Assembly: GCF_003664645.1 (NCBI RefSeq) | Contig: NZ_RCHC01000021.1 | Location: forward strand, 1 to 54,305 | Reading direction: 5' to 3' | Source: Acinetobacter chengduensis | Lineage (GTDB): Bacteria; Pseudomonadota; Gammaproteobacteria; Pseudomonadales; Moraxellaceae | DNA: 54,305 nt | Shown here: positions 7,655 to 16,896 of the stretch, one piece after another | Layout of the letters: the number at the start of each line of letters is the position of its first letter | How positions within the stretch are numbered: the first letter of the stretch is position 1 | Program-made: the position numbers and the translations under genes | Notes under the pieces: generated by a model | Told to the model about the DNA's origin: nothing | Database searches by the model: none | What the model saw: the letters and a program-made list of their open reading frames with translations, nothing else

Positions 7655-8345
7655 AGGTCTGCGTCCAAATAAATCTAAAAGAAACTAGAAAAGTGAATAG
7701 AAATTCAAAACTGTGTATATTGTCTTAAAAAATGGCTAAGGGGTAAAGCCTCAAGCTCGAGTTTTCGCTATTAATTCGTAATCAAATCATTTTTTGCACA
7801 ATTATCCAGCACATATCGTCTTGATATCTTCTAGATTTTTATGGTCTTACAGTATATGTTGTACATCTTAAGCCGCTAAAATAGTGTTCATAGCACCCCA
7901 AACATGCGCTGGCGAGATATAAATAATTAAAATAAATATATAAATTACAAGAACTTAAAACATAGTGAATATAATTCATGTTTGTATTTTAAAAATGAAT
8001 TTCCATAGGAAAACTTATCATCACGCCCATGCTTCAAGCAGATTAATAAAAATATCCCATTGTTTTAAATCAATTTAAAATAATGACTCTTGTTATATAT
8101 TTAATAACAACCACATCTAAAGCATACAAAACATTGAATTATGCTCAGCACATAAAAAGCTGAATGTATAAATTTTCAACCACTTTGAGTGCTTTAGCGT
8201 AGCTTTATCACTTTTTTAAATGACCATATCAAATAAAACACCAATAAATTGAAATAAATTCATTCATTTTGGTCGACATGCGCTAGTCCTCAGACGGAAG
8301 TCGATGTAACATATTGCGTCTTTTAAATTAACTGTGATAGGACTT
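7655..8345. other. Long divergent region between tkt and metK
   Basis: This is about 690 bases of very AT-rich DNA without a convincing coding frame on either strand. Small AT-rich inverted repeats are visible (TTGTTAT...ATAACAA at 8090-8110, TTTTAAA...TTTAAAA near 8063-8080). The 70 bases before metK are less AT-rich (around GGTCGACATGCGCTAG to TCAGACGGAAGTCG) and could be a leader, but I could not fit a known SAM or SAH riboswitch. The length suggests an extended 5' leader, a small RNA, or decayed sequence. Confidence 0.4.
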
Positions 8346-9512
8346 ATGCGCGAGTACGCTGTATTTACCTCGGAATCTGTAAGCGAAGGCCATCCAGATA
8401 AAATGGCTGACCAAATCAGTGATGCTATTTTGGATGCGATCTTAAAAGAAGACCCTTATGCGCGGGTCGCTTGTGAAACGCTTGTAAAAACTGGTGCGGT
8501 CGTACTTGCTGGTGAAATCACAACAACTGCAAACGTCGACTTTGAAGCGATTGTTCGAAATACTGTAAATGGTATCGGCTACCATCATTCTGATCTTGGT
8601 TTCGATGGCTCAACTTGTGCTGTCATCAATATGATTGGTAAACAATCACCTGAAATTGCACAAGGTGTTGACCGCCAAAAACCTGAAGATCAAGGTGCGG
8701 GTGACCAAGGTTTAATGTTTGGTTACGCTAGCCGTGAAACAGATGTATTAATGCCTGCACCAATCTCATACGCGCATCGCTTAATGGAAAAACAAGCAGA
8801 GCTACGTAAGCAAGGTACACTTGCTTGGTTACGCCCAGATGCGAAAAGCCAAGTCACTTTTGCTTATGAAAATGGCAAACCTGTACGTTTAGATGCAGTT
8901 GTGCTTTCTACTCAGCATGATCCATCCATTACTCAAGCACAGCTAAAAGAAGCTGTTATTGAAGAAATCGTGAAAAAAGTGATTCCTGCTGACATGTTCC
9001 ATGCAGGCACGAAATTCCACATCAACCCAACAGGCATGTTCGTCATTGGCGGTCCTGTAGGTGACTGTGGTTTAACAGGCCGTAAAATTATTGTAGATAC
9101 TTACGGTGGTATGGCTCGTCACGGTGGTGGTGCTTTCTCTGGTAAAGATCCATCTAAAGTTGACCGCTCTGCTGCTTATGCAGGTCGTTATGTTGCTAAA
9201 AACATTGTAGCTGCTGGTCTTGCAGACAAATGTGAAATCCAAGTGTCTTATGCAATTGGTGTTGCTGAGCCAACTTCAATTTCAATTAACACATTCAACA
9301 CTGCAAAAGTATCTGAAGATTTGATCATTGCGTTAGTACGTGAACACTTCGACTTACGTCCATACGGTATTACACGTATGTTGAACTTGATTCAACCAAT
9401 GTATCAACAAACTGCATCTTATGGCCACTTTGGTCGTGAAGGTTCTGATACTGCATTTACTTGGGAAAAAACAGATAAAGCTGAAGCGCTTAAAGCCGCT
9501 GCTGGTCTTTAA
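8346..9512 (+). CDS. metK: S-adenosylmethionine synthetase
   Basis: The 388-residue product makes S-adenosylmethionine from ATP and methionine. Landmarks are the N-terminal [15 protein letters not shown] (ATP and metal binding), the [12 protein letters not shown] hexapeptide region, and the [20 protein letters not shown]-loop-like motif near residues 255-275. A GTG four codons upstream (8334) is open, but the family's usual [11 protein letters not shown] start at ATG 8346 is preferred even though AGGA lies only three bases away. It is a single housekeeping gene with a strong terminator. SAM made here is the cofactor for the radical-SAM and methyltransferase proteins elsewhere in the window. 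Confidence 0.98.
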   Translation: MREYAVFTSESVSEGHPDKMADQISDAILDAILKEDPYARVACETLVKTGAVVLAGEITTTANVDFEAIVRNTVNGIGYHHSDLGFDGSTCAVINMIGKQSPEIAQGVDRQKPEDQGAGDQGLMFGYASRETDVLMPAPISYAHRLMEKQAELRKQGTLAWLRPDAKSQVTFAYENGKPVRLDAVVLSTQHDPSITQAQLKEAVIEEIVKKVIPADMFHAGTKFHINPTGMFVIGGPVGDCGLTGRKIIVDTYGGMARHGGGAFSGKDPSKVDRSAAYAGRYVAKNIVAAGLADKCEIQVSYAIGVAEPTSISINTFNTAKVSEDLIIALVREHFDLRPYGITRMLNLIQPMYQQTASYGHFGREGSDTAFTWEKTDKAEALKAAAGL

Positions 9513-9528
9513 TTGTAAATTCCTCCCT

Positions 9529-9557
9529 AAAAAAGCCTGCACCATGCAGGCTTTTTT
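9529..9557 (+). terminator. Terminator of metK
   Basis: AGCCTGCACCATGCAGGCT (9534-9552) is flanked by A residues upstream and TTTTT downstream. It is a classic intrinsic terminator 20 bases after the metK stop. Confidence 0.93.
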
Positions 9558-9658
9558 ATTATTCAATTTTTAATATGCTAATTTTAGCTTCTAAGCTATT
9601 GACTCAAATTTACGCAAAGTTTATTAATAAGTATCTAAAATATATAAAGAAGAAGTTC

Positions 9659-10117
9659 ATGCCATTTCCATTAGAATACAAATTTATAAGTGTCGCTGAA
9701 GAACAATTAGGATTTAAGTTTCCTGAAAAATATAAAGCCAAAATGCAAATTGAAAACGGTGGCGAATTCGCGATCAGCTTAAGTGATGAAGACGAATATG
9801 AAGATGGTGACGATATTGAAGTATGGTGGCTTTTCCCCTTTCAGGACACTAGTGATGTGAAAAGAATTAAACGTACCATGGAGCATCTTGTCGCAGAGCA
9901 TAAATCGACGTGTGAACTTGAAGACTTTCCAGCAAACAGTGTTGCAATTGCGCATAATGGCGATGGTGATTACTTACTCATGCGGGCTGACGAAGATTCA
10001 CAACTGGGAGAAGAAATTTACTTATGGCGCCATGAAGACAATGAATTTATCTACCTTCTTGCACCTTCAATTGAAGTCCTGATACCTAGTGAAGATCATT
10101 ATTCAAACCATCAATAG
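9659..10117 (+). CDS. SMI1/KNR4 (SUKH) family protein
   Basis: The 152-residue protein has the SUKH signature layout: an N-terminal helix followed by LGFKFPEKYKAKMQIENGGE (the L-x-x-x-[YF]-x-x-x-x-x-N-G-G core), then an acidic loop, WWLFPFQD, an alternating NGDGDYLLMR strand and EIYLWRHED. SUKH proteins are common as immunity partners for contact-dependent or polymorphic toxins, and also occur as lone cellular proteins. ATG 9659 has AGAAGAAG in front. The longer frame from 9575 includes an unlikely hydrophobic and basic extension. No toxin gene lies beside it, so it is either an orphan immunity gene or a general protein. Confidence 0.82.
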   Translation: MPFPLEYKFISVAEEQLGFKFPEKYKAKMQIENGGEFAISLSDEDEYEDGDDIEVWWLFPFQDTSDVKRIKRTMEHLVAEHKSTCELEDFPANSVAIAHNGDGDYLLMRADEDSQLGEEIYLWRHEDNEFIYLLAPSIEVLIPSEDHYSNHQ

Positions 10118-10248
10118 CAGTTTGATATCGAAAAGAACTTTGGTAAAAATTACACTAAATCAACAATTTTTGATCGATTTATAAACAGCCCTTCAGCTAA
10201 TATATGTTCAGCCCATGCTACGGGTATAACAAAAAAGGAAACTGTACA

Positions 10249-10593
10249 ATGAATAAATTATTAGTTGCTCTAGGTTTAGCTGCCACTGTTGCACTTGTTG
10301 GCTGTAACAAAGACAAAGCTCCTGAAACAGGGGCTACAACAGGCGAACACTTAGAAAACGCCGCTGACCAAGCTGGCCACGATATCGCAACTGCAACTTC
10401 AGAAGCAGCAACTGCAACTGCGACCGCAGTAGACGATGCAGCAACCGCAACTGCTGACGCAGCGCACGATGCAGCAAATCATGCTGAAGCGGCGGCACAT
10501 GATGCAAAAGAAGCAGCAAAAGATGCTACAGCAGCTACTGCTGGCGCAGTTGAAAAAGGTGCTGCAGACGTTAAAGAAAAAGCACAGCAATAA
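10249..10593 (+). CDS. Alanine-rich low-complexity lipoprotein
   Basis: The 114-residue product has a lipoprotein signal peptide with lipobox LVGC (Cys19). The mature part is nearly all Ala, Thr, Asp, Glu, His and Lys in short heptad-like repeats (for example EAATATATAV, DDAATATADAAHDAAN, DAKEAAKDATAATAGA), predicting one long amphipathic helix or coiled coil. AAGGAA at 10235-10240 fixes ATG 10249 rather than the open frame from 10204. It resembles other small bacterial Ala-rich lipoproteins of unknown role that coat or brace the envelope. The gene is single, with its own terminator. Frames on the opposite strand are artefacts of the repeat. Confidence 0.82.
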   Translation: MNKLLVALGLAATVALVGCNKDKAPETGATTGEHLENAADQAGHDIATATSEAATATATAVDDAATATADAAHDAANHAEAAAHDAKEAAKDATAATAGAVEKGAADVKEKAQQ

Positions 10594-10606
10594 TTGTATT
10601 ACACCC

Positions 10607-10640
10607 AATAAAGCCCTCATACAGAGGGCTTTATTTTTTA
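10607..10640 (+). terminator. Terminator of the Ala-rich lipoprotein gene
   Basis: AATAAAGCCCTC and GAGGGCTTTATT flank a short loop (ATACA) and are followed by TTTTT. The symmetry allows function on either strand. Confidence 0.92.
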
Positions 10641-10789
10641 TTTGATCAAATTTACTGAAGTGTTGATGCATCCGGATTATTTCAAATCAATCAAAGATCC
10701 TATATCTCTTCACCTTTTCTCTTTATTGATTTTTATGCACAAGCTATACTCGCTTTAAGAAGAATATTTCATTTAAGCGAGCGCGTGTT

Positions 10790-11491
10790 ATGCCTTCGTC
10801 TCATCACATAGAACAACATTATATGCAGCGTACAGGCTGGTTACGTGCAGCTGTACTGGGTGCAAATGATGGCATTATTTCTGTGACGAGCTTAATTATG
10901 GGCATGGCGGCCAGTGGTGCTTCTACACAAACTTTGCTCATTACCTGTATTGCAGGTTTAATTTCGGGTGCTACCTCTATGGCTGCAGGCGAATATATTT
11001 CAGTGAAATCTCAGGAAGACATTGAAAAAGCCGACCTTGCTATGGAACACCGTGAATTACAACGCAATCCAGAACTAGAGTTGAAAGAACTAACTCACAT
11101 TTATATTACTCGTGGTTTAAGCCCAGAACTTGCACATGATGTTGCTGTGCAACTTTCTGCTCATAATGCCTTAGAAGCACATGCACGTGATGAAATTGGT
11201 ATTAACGACAATACTGCAGCAAAACCATTATTGGCAGCAGGCTCTTCAGCTTTAGCATTTTCAGTTGGGGCTTTATTCCCCATGTTGTCTATTTTGTTAA
11301 GCTCAGAACAGTATGTTTCTCAAACTGTGATGATTGTAGGTGTGATTTCACTGGCTTTGCTCGGAGCACTGTCCAGCTATGCAGCAGGTACATCGTTACT
11401 TAAAGGTAGTTTGAGGGTATGTATCTGGGGCATTATTGCGATGGCTTTCTCTAGCTGGATTGGTTCTTTGTTTAATGTCACTCCGCTCTAA
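10790..11491 (+). CDS. VIT1/CCC1-family transporter (Fe2+/Mn2+ type)
   Basis: This 233-residue membrane protein opens with the family's signature RAAVLGANDGIISVTSLIMG and has the ATSMAAGEYISVKSQ motif after its second membrane segment. The central cytoplasmic part (about 80-150) is the acidic metal-binding domain rich in Glu and His (DLAMEHRELQRNPELE, LEAHARDEIG). Three more hydrophobic segments follow. VIT/CCC1 proteins move Fe2+ or Mn2+ across membranes, in bacteria presumably outward for detoxification. The gene is single, with no visible Fur-type site in front. Substrate preference cannot be told from sequence. Confidence 0.9.
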   Translation: MPSSHHIEQHYMQRTGWLRAAVLGANDGIISVTSLIMGMAASGASTQTLLITCIAGLISGATSMAAGEYISVKSQEDIEKADLAMEHRELQRNPELELKELTHIYITRGLSPELAHDVAVQLSAHNALEAHARDEIGINDNTAAKPLLAAGSSALAFSVGALFPMLSILLSSEQYVSQTVMIVGVISLALLGALSSYAAGTSLLKGSLRVCIWGIIAMAFSSWIGSLFNVTPL

Positions 11492-11623
11492 TACACAACA
11501 GCATATAAGTTTTACAAATATATGAATTCAAATATACACATAGTATATTTATATATATTGTCCCTTCAAGGCTATTAACTTTTATACAATAGTCCTGATT
11601 CTTATTTTTTAATTTCTTCTCCT

Positions 11624-12835
11624 ATGTCAGTGATTGCTCCGCCTGCAAATAGATCAAATGTATCTATTTGGGTGTCTTTTATTCTGTTAATTGTAGGTAC
11701 ATTAGGTGCCTACCAAGTAGTCGGTGTCAAACAAGCACTTTTATTCCTGATTGGTGGTGCGTTGGGTATGACGCTTTACCATGCTTCATTTGGCTTTACT
11801 TCAAGTTGGCGCGTATTTATTAAAGAACGTCGTGGCCGTGGCTTACGTGCACAAATGATCATGCTTGCGCTTGCTGTATTGCTGTTTTTCCCTGCCTTAG
11901 GTGCGGGTGAACTATTTGGCAACCCAGTCAAAGGGAATGTTAACCCAGTTTCTATGTCTGTCATGATTGGTGCCTTTATCTTTGGTATTGGCATGCAATT
12001 AGGCGGTGGCTGTGCTTCGGGTACACTTTACACTGTCGGCTCAGGCAGTATGCGGATGATTGTAACACTCATCTTCTTTTGTACAGGTTCCCTAATTGCA
12101 ACCTCACATATTGATTGGTGGTTCAATTTACCCCATTTAGCACCAATTTCGATTGTAACGAGCTTAGGTGTTGCCCCTGCACTGTTCATTAACTTTGTGT
12201 TATTTGCACTGATTGCCGTAGCTACTGTGTATTTTGAAAAGAAACGTCACGGTAGTTTAGAGCTCGAACCTGTGAGCCAAACTCAAGGTTGGAAACGTTT
12301 TATTCGTGGTCCATGGCCATTAATCTGGGGCGGGATTATTTTAACCCTCCTCAACTTTGCAACATTGGCACTTGCAGGTCGCCCCTGGGGTGTAACCTCT
12401 GCCCTAGCAGTATGGGCAGCCAAGTCAGCAAGTGTAATGGGTATGGATGTTGCATCATGGGCTTACTGGCAACAACCTGCCAATGCCAAAGCACTCACTG
12501 AATCATTGTGGTTTGATATTACCTCCATGATGAACTTTGGCATCATGATTGGCGCATTATTAGCTGCTAGTCTTGCAGGTAAATTTGCACCAAACTTTAA
12601 TATTCCAAAGCGTTCACTTGCAGCAGCTGTGATTGGCGGTTTAATGTTAGGTTATGGCGCACGCTTAGCGTATGGCTGTAACATTGGTGCTTATTTCAGT
12701 GGTATTGCATCAGGCAGTTTACATGGCTGGTTATGGCTGATCTTTGCGTTTATTGGTAATGGTATTGGTGTAAAACTACGTCCAATATTTTTTCCAGGTG
12801 AACGTCCGCAACCTGAAAAATTAACAGGCTGTTAA
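11624..12835 (+). CDS. YeeE/YedE-family sulfur-compound (thiosulfate) transporter
   Basis: This 403-residue polytopic protein has two homologous halves, each with the conserved cysteine motif of the family: GGGCASGT with Cys130 and YGCNIGAYFSGIASGS with Cys352. Repeated hydrophobic segments fill the rest. In the structurally studied member TsuA, such cysteines relay thiosulfate through the membrane. Expected role: uptake of thiosulfate or a related sulfur species as a sulfur source. It stands alone, without a TusA-like partner beside it, although many YeeE genes have one. A terminator used in both directions follows. Confidence 0.92.
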   Translation: MSVIAPPANRSNVSIWVSFILLIVGTLGAYQVVGVKQALLFLIGGALGMTLYHASFGFTSSWRVFIKERRGRGLRAQMIMLALAVLLFFPALGAGELFGNPVKGNVNPVSMSVMIGAFIFGIGMQLGGGCASGTLYTVGSGSMRMIVTLIFFCTGSLIATSHIDWWFNLPHLAPISIVTSLGVAPALFINFVLFALIAVATVYFEKKRHGSLELEPVSQTQGWKRFIRGPWPLIWGGIILTLLNFATLALAGRPWGVTSALAVWAAKSASVMGMDVASWAYWQQPANAKALTESLWFDITSMMNFGIMIGALLAASLAGKFAPNFNIPKRSLAAAVIGGLMLGYGARLAYGCNIGAYFSGIASGSLHGWLWLIFAFIGNGIGVKLRPIFFPGERPQPEKLTGC

Positions 12836-12845
12836 TTCACTGCAT

Positions 12846-12876
12846 AAAAAAAAGACCATAATATGGTCTTTTTTTT
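12846..12876. terminator. Bidirectional terminator between convergent genes
   Basis: AAAGACCATAATATGGTCTTT is a perfect palindrome flanked by A residues on the left and T residues on the right, so it serves the YeeE gene on plus and the lipoprotein gene on minus. Confidence 0.9.
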
Positions 12877-12889
12877 ATGCCTTGAGCCC

Positions 12890-13417
12890 TTATGTATTTG
12901 GACTTAAAGCGACTCTTAAATTACATCCAAAGCCCATAATTTGCTGTGCTTGCTTATAACTACTGTAATCACTCAATGCAAATGCATAAAAGGCATCAGC
13001 ATTGGCAAAATGTGGTGCTAAAGCTGTTTTAGATTGATGTTTTAACTGAATTTGATCCAACAAATTTAAGTTAAAATGCCCCAGTCTGTACAATTCATTA
13101 AAATAGCTATTCATCAACTGGCAGTATTCTTCTTTCACGGGTTTCAGCGAAGTTGCACTCACTGCATGCAAATGTAAGCTATTCAAATTCATCACATCTA
13201 AAGGCGACTGATCTGAAAATGCGATATGTTGCTGTTGCTTCAATTGCTGATAATCCAATGCTAACTGTTTATTTAAATTATCTATTTTACTCTGCAAACT
13301 TGCTGCATCAGTCACAGCATAATCAGATACTTTGACTTCAACAGATGGCTTTTGATCGGCAGTGCAAGCACTGAGCATTAGGCTAGATATAATACTCAAA
13401 GCAAGGACAAACTTCAT
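12890..13417 (-). CDS. Putative lipoprotein of unknown function (175 aa)
   Basis: The N-terminus is a lipoprotein signal peptide ending LSAC (Cys18), so the mature protein should be anchored to a membrane. The mature region opens with a short linker, then a predicted helical stretch (SLQSKIDNLNKQLALDYQQLKQQQ) that may form a coiled coil. The C-terminal half holds two cysteines (EYCQLMN and GFGCNLR) that could pair. No domain family is recognised. It precedes no operon partner and shares a terminator with the transporter gene on the other strand. Confidence 0.75.
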   Translation of the reverse strand: MKFVLALSIISSLMLSACTADQKPSVEVKVSDYAVTDAASLQSKIDNLNKQLALDYQQLKQQQHIAFSDQSPLDVMNLNSLHLHAVSATSLKPVKEEYCQLMNSYFNELYRLGHFNLNLLDQIQLKHQSKTALAPHFANADAFYAFALSDYSSYKQAQQIMGFGCNLRVALSPNT

Positions 13418-13473
13418 AAATGCACTCTTTGGTCTAAAACTTTAAAACAGCCCTATTATGCATAAAAACCCAA

Positions 13474-14253
13474 TTAAAGCGATTTTTCATTCATGTAGCG
13501 CCAATAGCGCTTTGGAACATATTGCACGTGCAAGCGCATATTCTTACGCGCTTGAATATTCACACTTCTAAAGTAATCTTTCCAGAGCTGGTCATATAAC
13601 AGCTCATTATTATCAAGTTGTACACTAAAAGCCTGACTGTGCCCCAGCTGTAAATTGGTATCTACCTCATAAGCATTCATCTGTATTTGATGTACATCTT
13701 TCAAATCATAATAAATACCGTATTTACGCTGTTCATCATAAATCAGCCAGCGCTGATCCTGATATCGCGCCTTAAAATGCTTTTCAATGATCGGTAATAC
13801 ATTAAAATCAGGCTTAACCAGACTTAAATACAGCCCATCTTGGCATTTTTTAAAACGTACAAATGCCTCCATGCGATGCTTTTCACGACCCACTTGTTTG
13901 GCCCATTGTGAAATACCCAAAACATCGGCGTGACCATAATCCTGATCCACTGGGCGCTGCGACTGAAACACATAAACTGCAAAATTAAAACAATGCTGAA
14001 ATGCCACATCTTGCTCTGAGAGAAAACTGTAATAAAAATTACGCAGTGCTTTGGCTGAAACCTTTTGCTTTAAACCCTGCCAAACCCGTTGCCCATGTTC
14101 ATCGTTGGACGGTACCTCAATAAACTCATCAAACAAGCCAGACTGAGGTACCTGCCCCGCAGTCAGTTGCACATTAAATTCCTTAAACTCAAATGCGCGA
14201 AAAACACAGCTCAATAGACCCGTCATAGTACCGTCAAATTGATATACCGCCAT
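13474..14253 (-). CDS. TIGR03915-family DNA metabolism protein (radical-SAM partner)
   Basis: This 259-residue soluble protein begins MAVYQFDGTMTGLLSCVFRA, the characteristic start of the TIGR03915 family, whose members sit beside a radical-SAM protein of family TIGR03916 and in many bacteria are fused to a uracil-DNA-glycosylase-like domain. Conserved features here are the DVLGISQWAKQVGREKHRMEAFVRF block, a long middle and the C-terminal YVPKRYWRYMNE. The fused glycosylase domain is absent. It starts two bases after the radical-SAM stop, so the two are translationally coupled. The biochemical role, presumed DNA repair or modification, is not established. Confidence 0.85.
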   Translation of the reverse strand: MAVYQFDGTMTGLLSCVFRAFEFKEFNVQLTAGQVPQSGLFDEFIEVPSNDEHGQRVWQGLKQKVSAKALRNFYYSFLSEQDVAFQHCFNFAVYVFQSQRPVDQDYGHADVLGISQWAKQVGREKHRMEAFVRFKKCQDGLYLSLVKPDFNVLPIIEKHFKARYQDQRWLIYDEQRKYGIYYDLKDVHQIQMNAYEVDTNLQLGHSQAFSVQLDNNELLYDQLWKDYFRSVNIQARKNMRLHVQYVPKRYWRYMNEKSL

Positions 14254-14255
14254 GT

Positions 14256-15515
14256 TTAGAAACCAAAACCAAGTTGCGGTGACAGTTGCTGCGTATATTT
14301 AGAATTCCCCATCTGCAAAATTTGATTGCGGATTTGGCTTGGTGTCTGATCGCGCTGGAACTTTGGCGTATCTACACAGCGGATAAAATGTTGCGCGCGG
14401 TTATAAGACACGCCCATACGTTTCAGCTGATCAATATGGATTTGCCCAAAACGACGTGCTTGTACGATTTTTTTTGCAGAACGTACACCAATTCCTGGTA
14501 CTCGCATAATCATACGATAATCCGCTCGGTTAATATCCACAGGAAAATGTTCTGGGTGTCGAAGTGCCCAACTCAGTTTCGGATCGATATCTAAATCAAG
14601 ATTCGGATGGGCATCATTCACAATTTCAGATGCATCGAAGCCATAAAAACGCATGAGCCAATCACTTTGGTACAAGCGATTTTCACGCAATAATGGCGGT
14701 GCTGAACCCACCATTGGTAAGGCTTTTTCTTGCTCATTAATTGGAATATAACCTGAAAAATACACACGTTTTAGTTTGAATTCTTTATAGTGCCGATCTG
14801 CCATCATAATAATGTCTTGATCAGTTTCTTGAGCTGCACCAACGACCATTTGTGTGGTCTGACCTGCGGGCACAAACTTTGGCACAGAGTGAATGATTTT
14901 ACGTTCATCTTTAAGCTCAATTAAACGATCACGCACAATACCTAAATCTTTTTGTACCTCAGCATGGCTTTTTTCTGGGGCAAATTGTTGTAATCCTGCT
15001 TCGGTCGGCATTTCCAAATTAATACTCATACGATCGACATATAAACCCGCCTCAGTAATAATTTCTTTAGATGCCCCTGGGATCGTTTTTAAATGAATAT
15101 AGCCATTAAAGTTTTCTTCTAAACGTAGCTTTTTCACCACCTGTAACATCCGTTCCATGGTGTGATCTGCCGATTTAAAAATACCTGAACTTAAAAACAG
15201 CCCTTCAATATAATTACGACGGTAAAAATTGATCGTTAAATCCACAACCTCTTGCACAGTAAATGCTGCCCGTTGTACATCATTCGAACGACGTGATACA
15301 CAATAAGCACAGTCAAAAATACAGACATTGGTAAATAAAATTTTGAGTAAAGATACACAGCGACCATCTTCGGTATAACTATGGCAAATACCATTACCCG
15401 TATTACCTAAACCTCGGTCTTTATTTTGGCGTTTGCTTCCACTGGATGAACACGACACATCATATTTAGCCGCGTCTGCCAGTATTTGCAGTTTTTCACG
15501 AATACGTTCAGACAT
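14256..15515 (-). CDS. Putative DNA modification/repair radical-SAM protein (TIGR03916 family)
   Basis: The 419-residue protein has a radical-SAM cluster motif Cys65-x3-Cys69-x2-Cys72 (VCIFDCAYC), which would bind a [4Fe-4S] cluster and SAM. The N-terminal SGSKRQNKDRGLGNTGNG segment is a family feature. The C-terminus carries a helix-hairpin-helix (VPGIGVRSAKKIVQARR, about 335-360), a non-specific DNA-binding element. That combination points to a DNA substrate. It is the first gene of a two-gene operon with the TIGR03915 protein. No reaction has been assigned to the family, to my knowledge. The start at 15515 (MSERIREKLQIL) has AGGAG just upstream on the minus strand. Confidence 0.9.
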   Translation of the reverse strand: MSERIREKLQILADAAKYDVSCSSSGSKRQNKDRGLGNTGNGICHSYTEDGRCVSLLKILFTNVCIFDCAYCVSRRSNDVQRAAFTVQEVVDLTINFYRRNYIEGLFLSSGIFKSADHTMERMLQVVKKLRLEENFNGYIHLKTIPGASKEIITEAGLYVDRMSINLEMPTEAGLQQFAPEKSHAEVQKDLGIVRDRLIELKDERKIIHSVPKFVPAGQTTQMVVGAAQETDQDIIMMADRHYKEFKLKRVYFSGYIPINEQEKALPMVGSAPPLLRENRLYQSDWLMRFYGFDASEIVNDAHPNLDLDIDPKLSWALRHPEHFPVDINRADYRMIMRVPGIGVRSAKKIVQARRFGQIHIDQLKRMGVSYNRAQHFIRCVDTPKFQRDQTPSQIRNQILQMGNSKYTQQLSPQLGFGF

Positions 15516-15733
15516 AGGAGAAATTCAGCGTAAATTATTAATCACTGCTAAATTATAAGCCACTCATCATGACGAAATAGATAAGTACGTCGCTTAAACG
15601 TCACAGTGTGTCGTTTAAAAAAATCATCTTTATTTCGCTTAATGTTGTGCCATTTACAGACAAAATAATGAATATGATTTGCATAAAGCCTACACCTTCG
15701 GCAAAGTTAAAAGAAGATGAGGAGAAATACAAA

Positions 15734-16783
15734 ATGAATGTATTGGAAGATTTAGCGATTAAACACCCCATTTTTTTATCTCCAATGGCAGGTGTTTCTA
15801 CGCCCACTTTGGCTGCTGAGGTGTCTAATCAGGGTGGCTTAGGGGCTCTTGGCTTAGGGGCTAGTAGTATTGATGTTGCCAAACAACAGATATTGGCGAC
15901 ACAAGCTTTGACGGATCATTCTTTTCAAATCAATTTCTTTTGCCATCAATCGCAAGCACTCAATCCGTCGCTATCACAAGATTGGATTGATTACCTACGC
16001 CCAGAATTTGAAAAATACGGCGCATCAGCACCAACAGAACTACAGTGTATTTATCCTAGTTTTTTAGATCACGATGACTACTTAGAATTAGTGCTAGAAA
16101 CACATCCAAAAGCGGTCAGTTTTCACTTTGGTATTCCGCATCCACATCAAATTAAAGCCTTAAAAGATGTGGGAATTATCACCATGGTGACTGCAACCAA
16201 CTTAATTGAAGCACAGGCAATTGAAACTGCTGGTATTGATATGATTGTGGCGCAAGGTATTGAAGCGGGTGGACATCGTGGCATATTTAACCCGAGTTTT
16301 GACAGTGCTATACACACCCATGACTTAGTAAAATTGCTAAAAAAACACTGCAACATTCCAATTATAGCTGCAGGTGGCATTATGACAGGCCAAGATGCCA
16401 AACAGATGCTGACGCTCGGTGCAGATGCCGTGCAATTGGGTACAGCCTTTGTGCAATGTAAAAGTTCTCAAGCCAATGAAGCTTATCGTAAAGCGTTGTT
16501 TGATCAGTCAGTGACACAAATTTCATCTAGTATTTCTGGTAGACCTGCGCGTGGCCTAGTCAATCATTGGCATAGTCAAATAGATGCACCTGAACGCCCT
16601 GCCGTTGCCGATTATCCTTATGCTTATGATTTAGCAAAACAACTTCATCAACTTGCTTCACAGCATCAGGATCATGGATTTGGGGCATTTTGGGCGGGTA
16701 GTCAAGTTGCAAAAATTCGCGCCTTAGAAGCACCTGATTTAATCAATCAATTGATTTTAGAAATGAACTTTAAAGAGCACTAA
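15734..16783 (+). CDS. FMN-dependent nitronate monooxygenase / FabK-like flavoprotein
   Basis: This 349-residue TIM-barrel flavoprotein of the 2-nitropropane dioxygenase superfamily shows HPIFLSPMAGVSTPTLAAEVS, GGLGALGLG, then AQGIEAGGHRG (a His-containing flavin and catalytic loop), IPIIAAGGIMTGQDAKQ and GADAVQLGTAFVQ (phosphate-binding loop). Members are nitronate monooxygenases, which oxidise propionate-3-nitronate and relatives, or enoyl-ACP reductases of the FabK type. The layout favours the monooxygenase side, but the two are hard to separate by eye. AGGAG about nine bases upstream supports ATG 15734. The long upstream extension from 15608 is not conserved-looking and is rejected. It is a single gene. 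Confidence 0.85.
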   Translation: MNVLEDLAIKHPIFLSPMAGVSTPTLAAEVSNQGGLGALGLGASSIDVAKQQILATQALTDHSFQINFFCHQSQALNPSLSQDWIDYLRPEFEKYGASAPTELQCIYPSFLDHDDYLELVLETHPKAVSFHFGIPHPHQIKALKDVGIITMVTATNLIEAQAIETAGIDMIVAQGIEAGGHRGIFNPSFDSAIHTHDLVKLLKKHCNIPIIAAGGIMTGQDAKQMLTLGADAVQLGTAFVQCKSSQANEAYRKALFDQSVTQISSSISGRPARGLVNHWHSQIDAPERPAVADYPYAYDLAKQLHQLASQHQDHGFGAFWAGSQVAKIRALEAPDLINQLILEMNFKEH

Positions 16784-16896
16784 AAACACTAATTTTTTTT
16801 AAGCTAGACACTGCTATTTGTTATCTAAACGTAATATTATGTTGCTATATGTAATCCACATAAGCTAACAATGATCGTATAACAATTAGGATAAAA

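Noticed and set aside
8270..8345. SAM or SAH riboswitch before metK
   Set aside because: I could not fit the conserved cores of the known SAM or SAH classes to the sequence. It stays as an unexplained leader.
10399..10671. Cys/Ser-rich frame on the minus strand across the lipoprotein gene
   Set aside because: It is the reverse complement of the Ala/Thr codon repeats of the real gene; the frame has no ribosome-binding site and the composition is an artefact.
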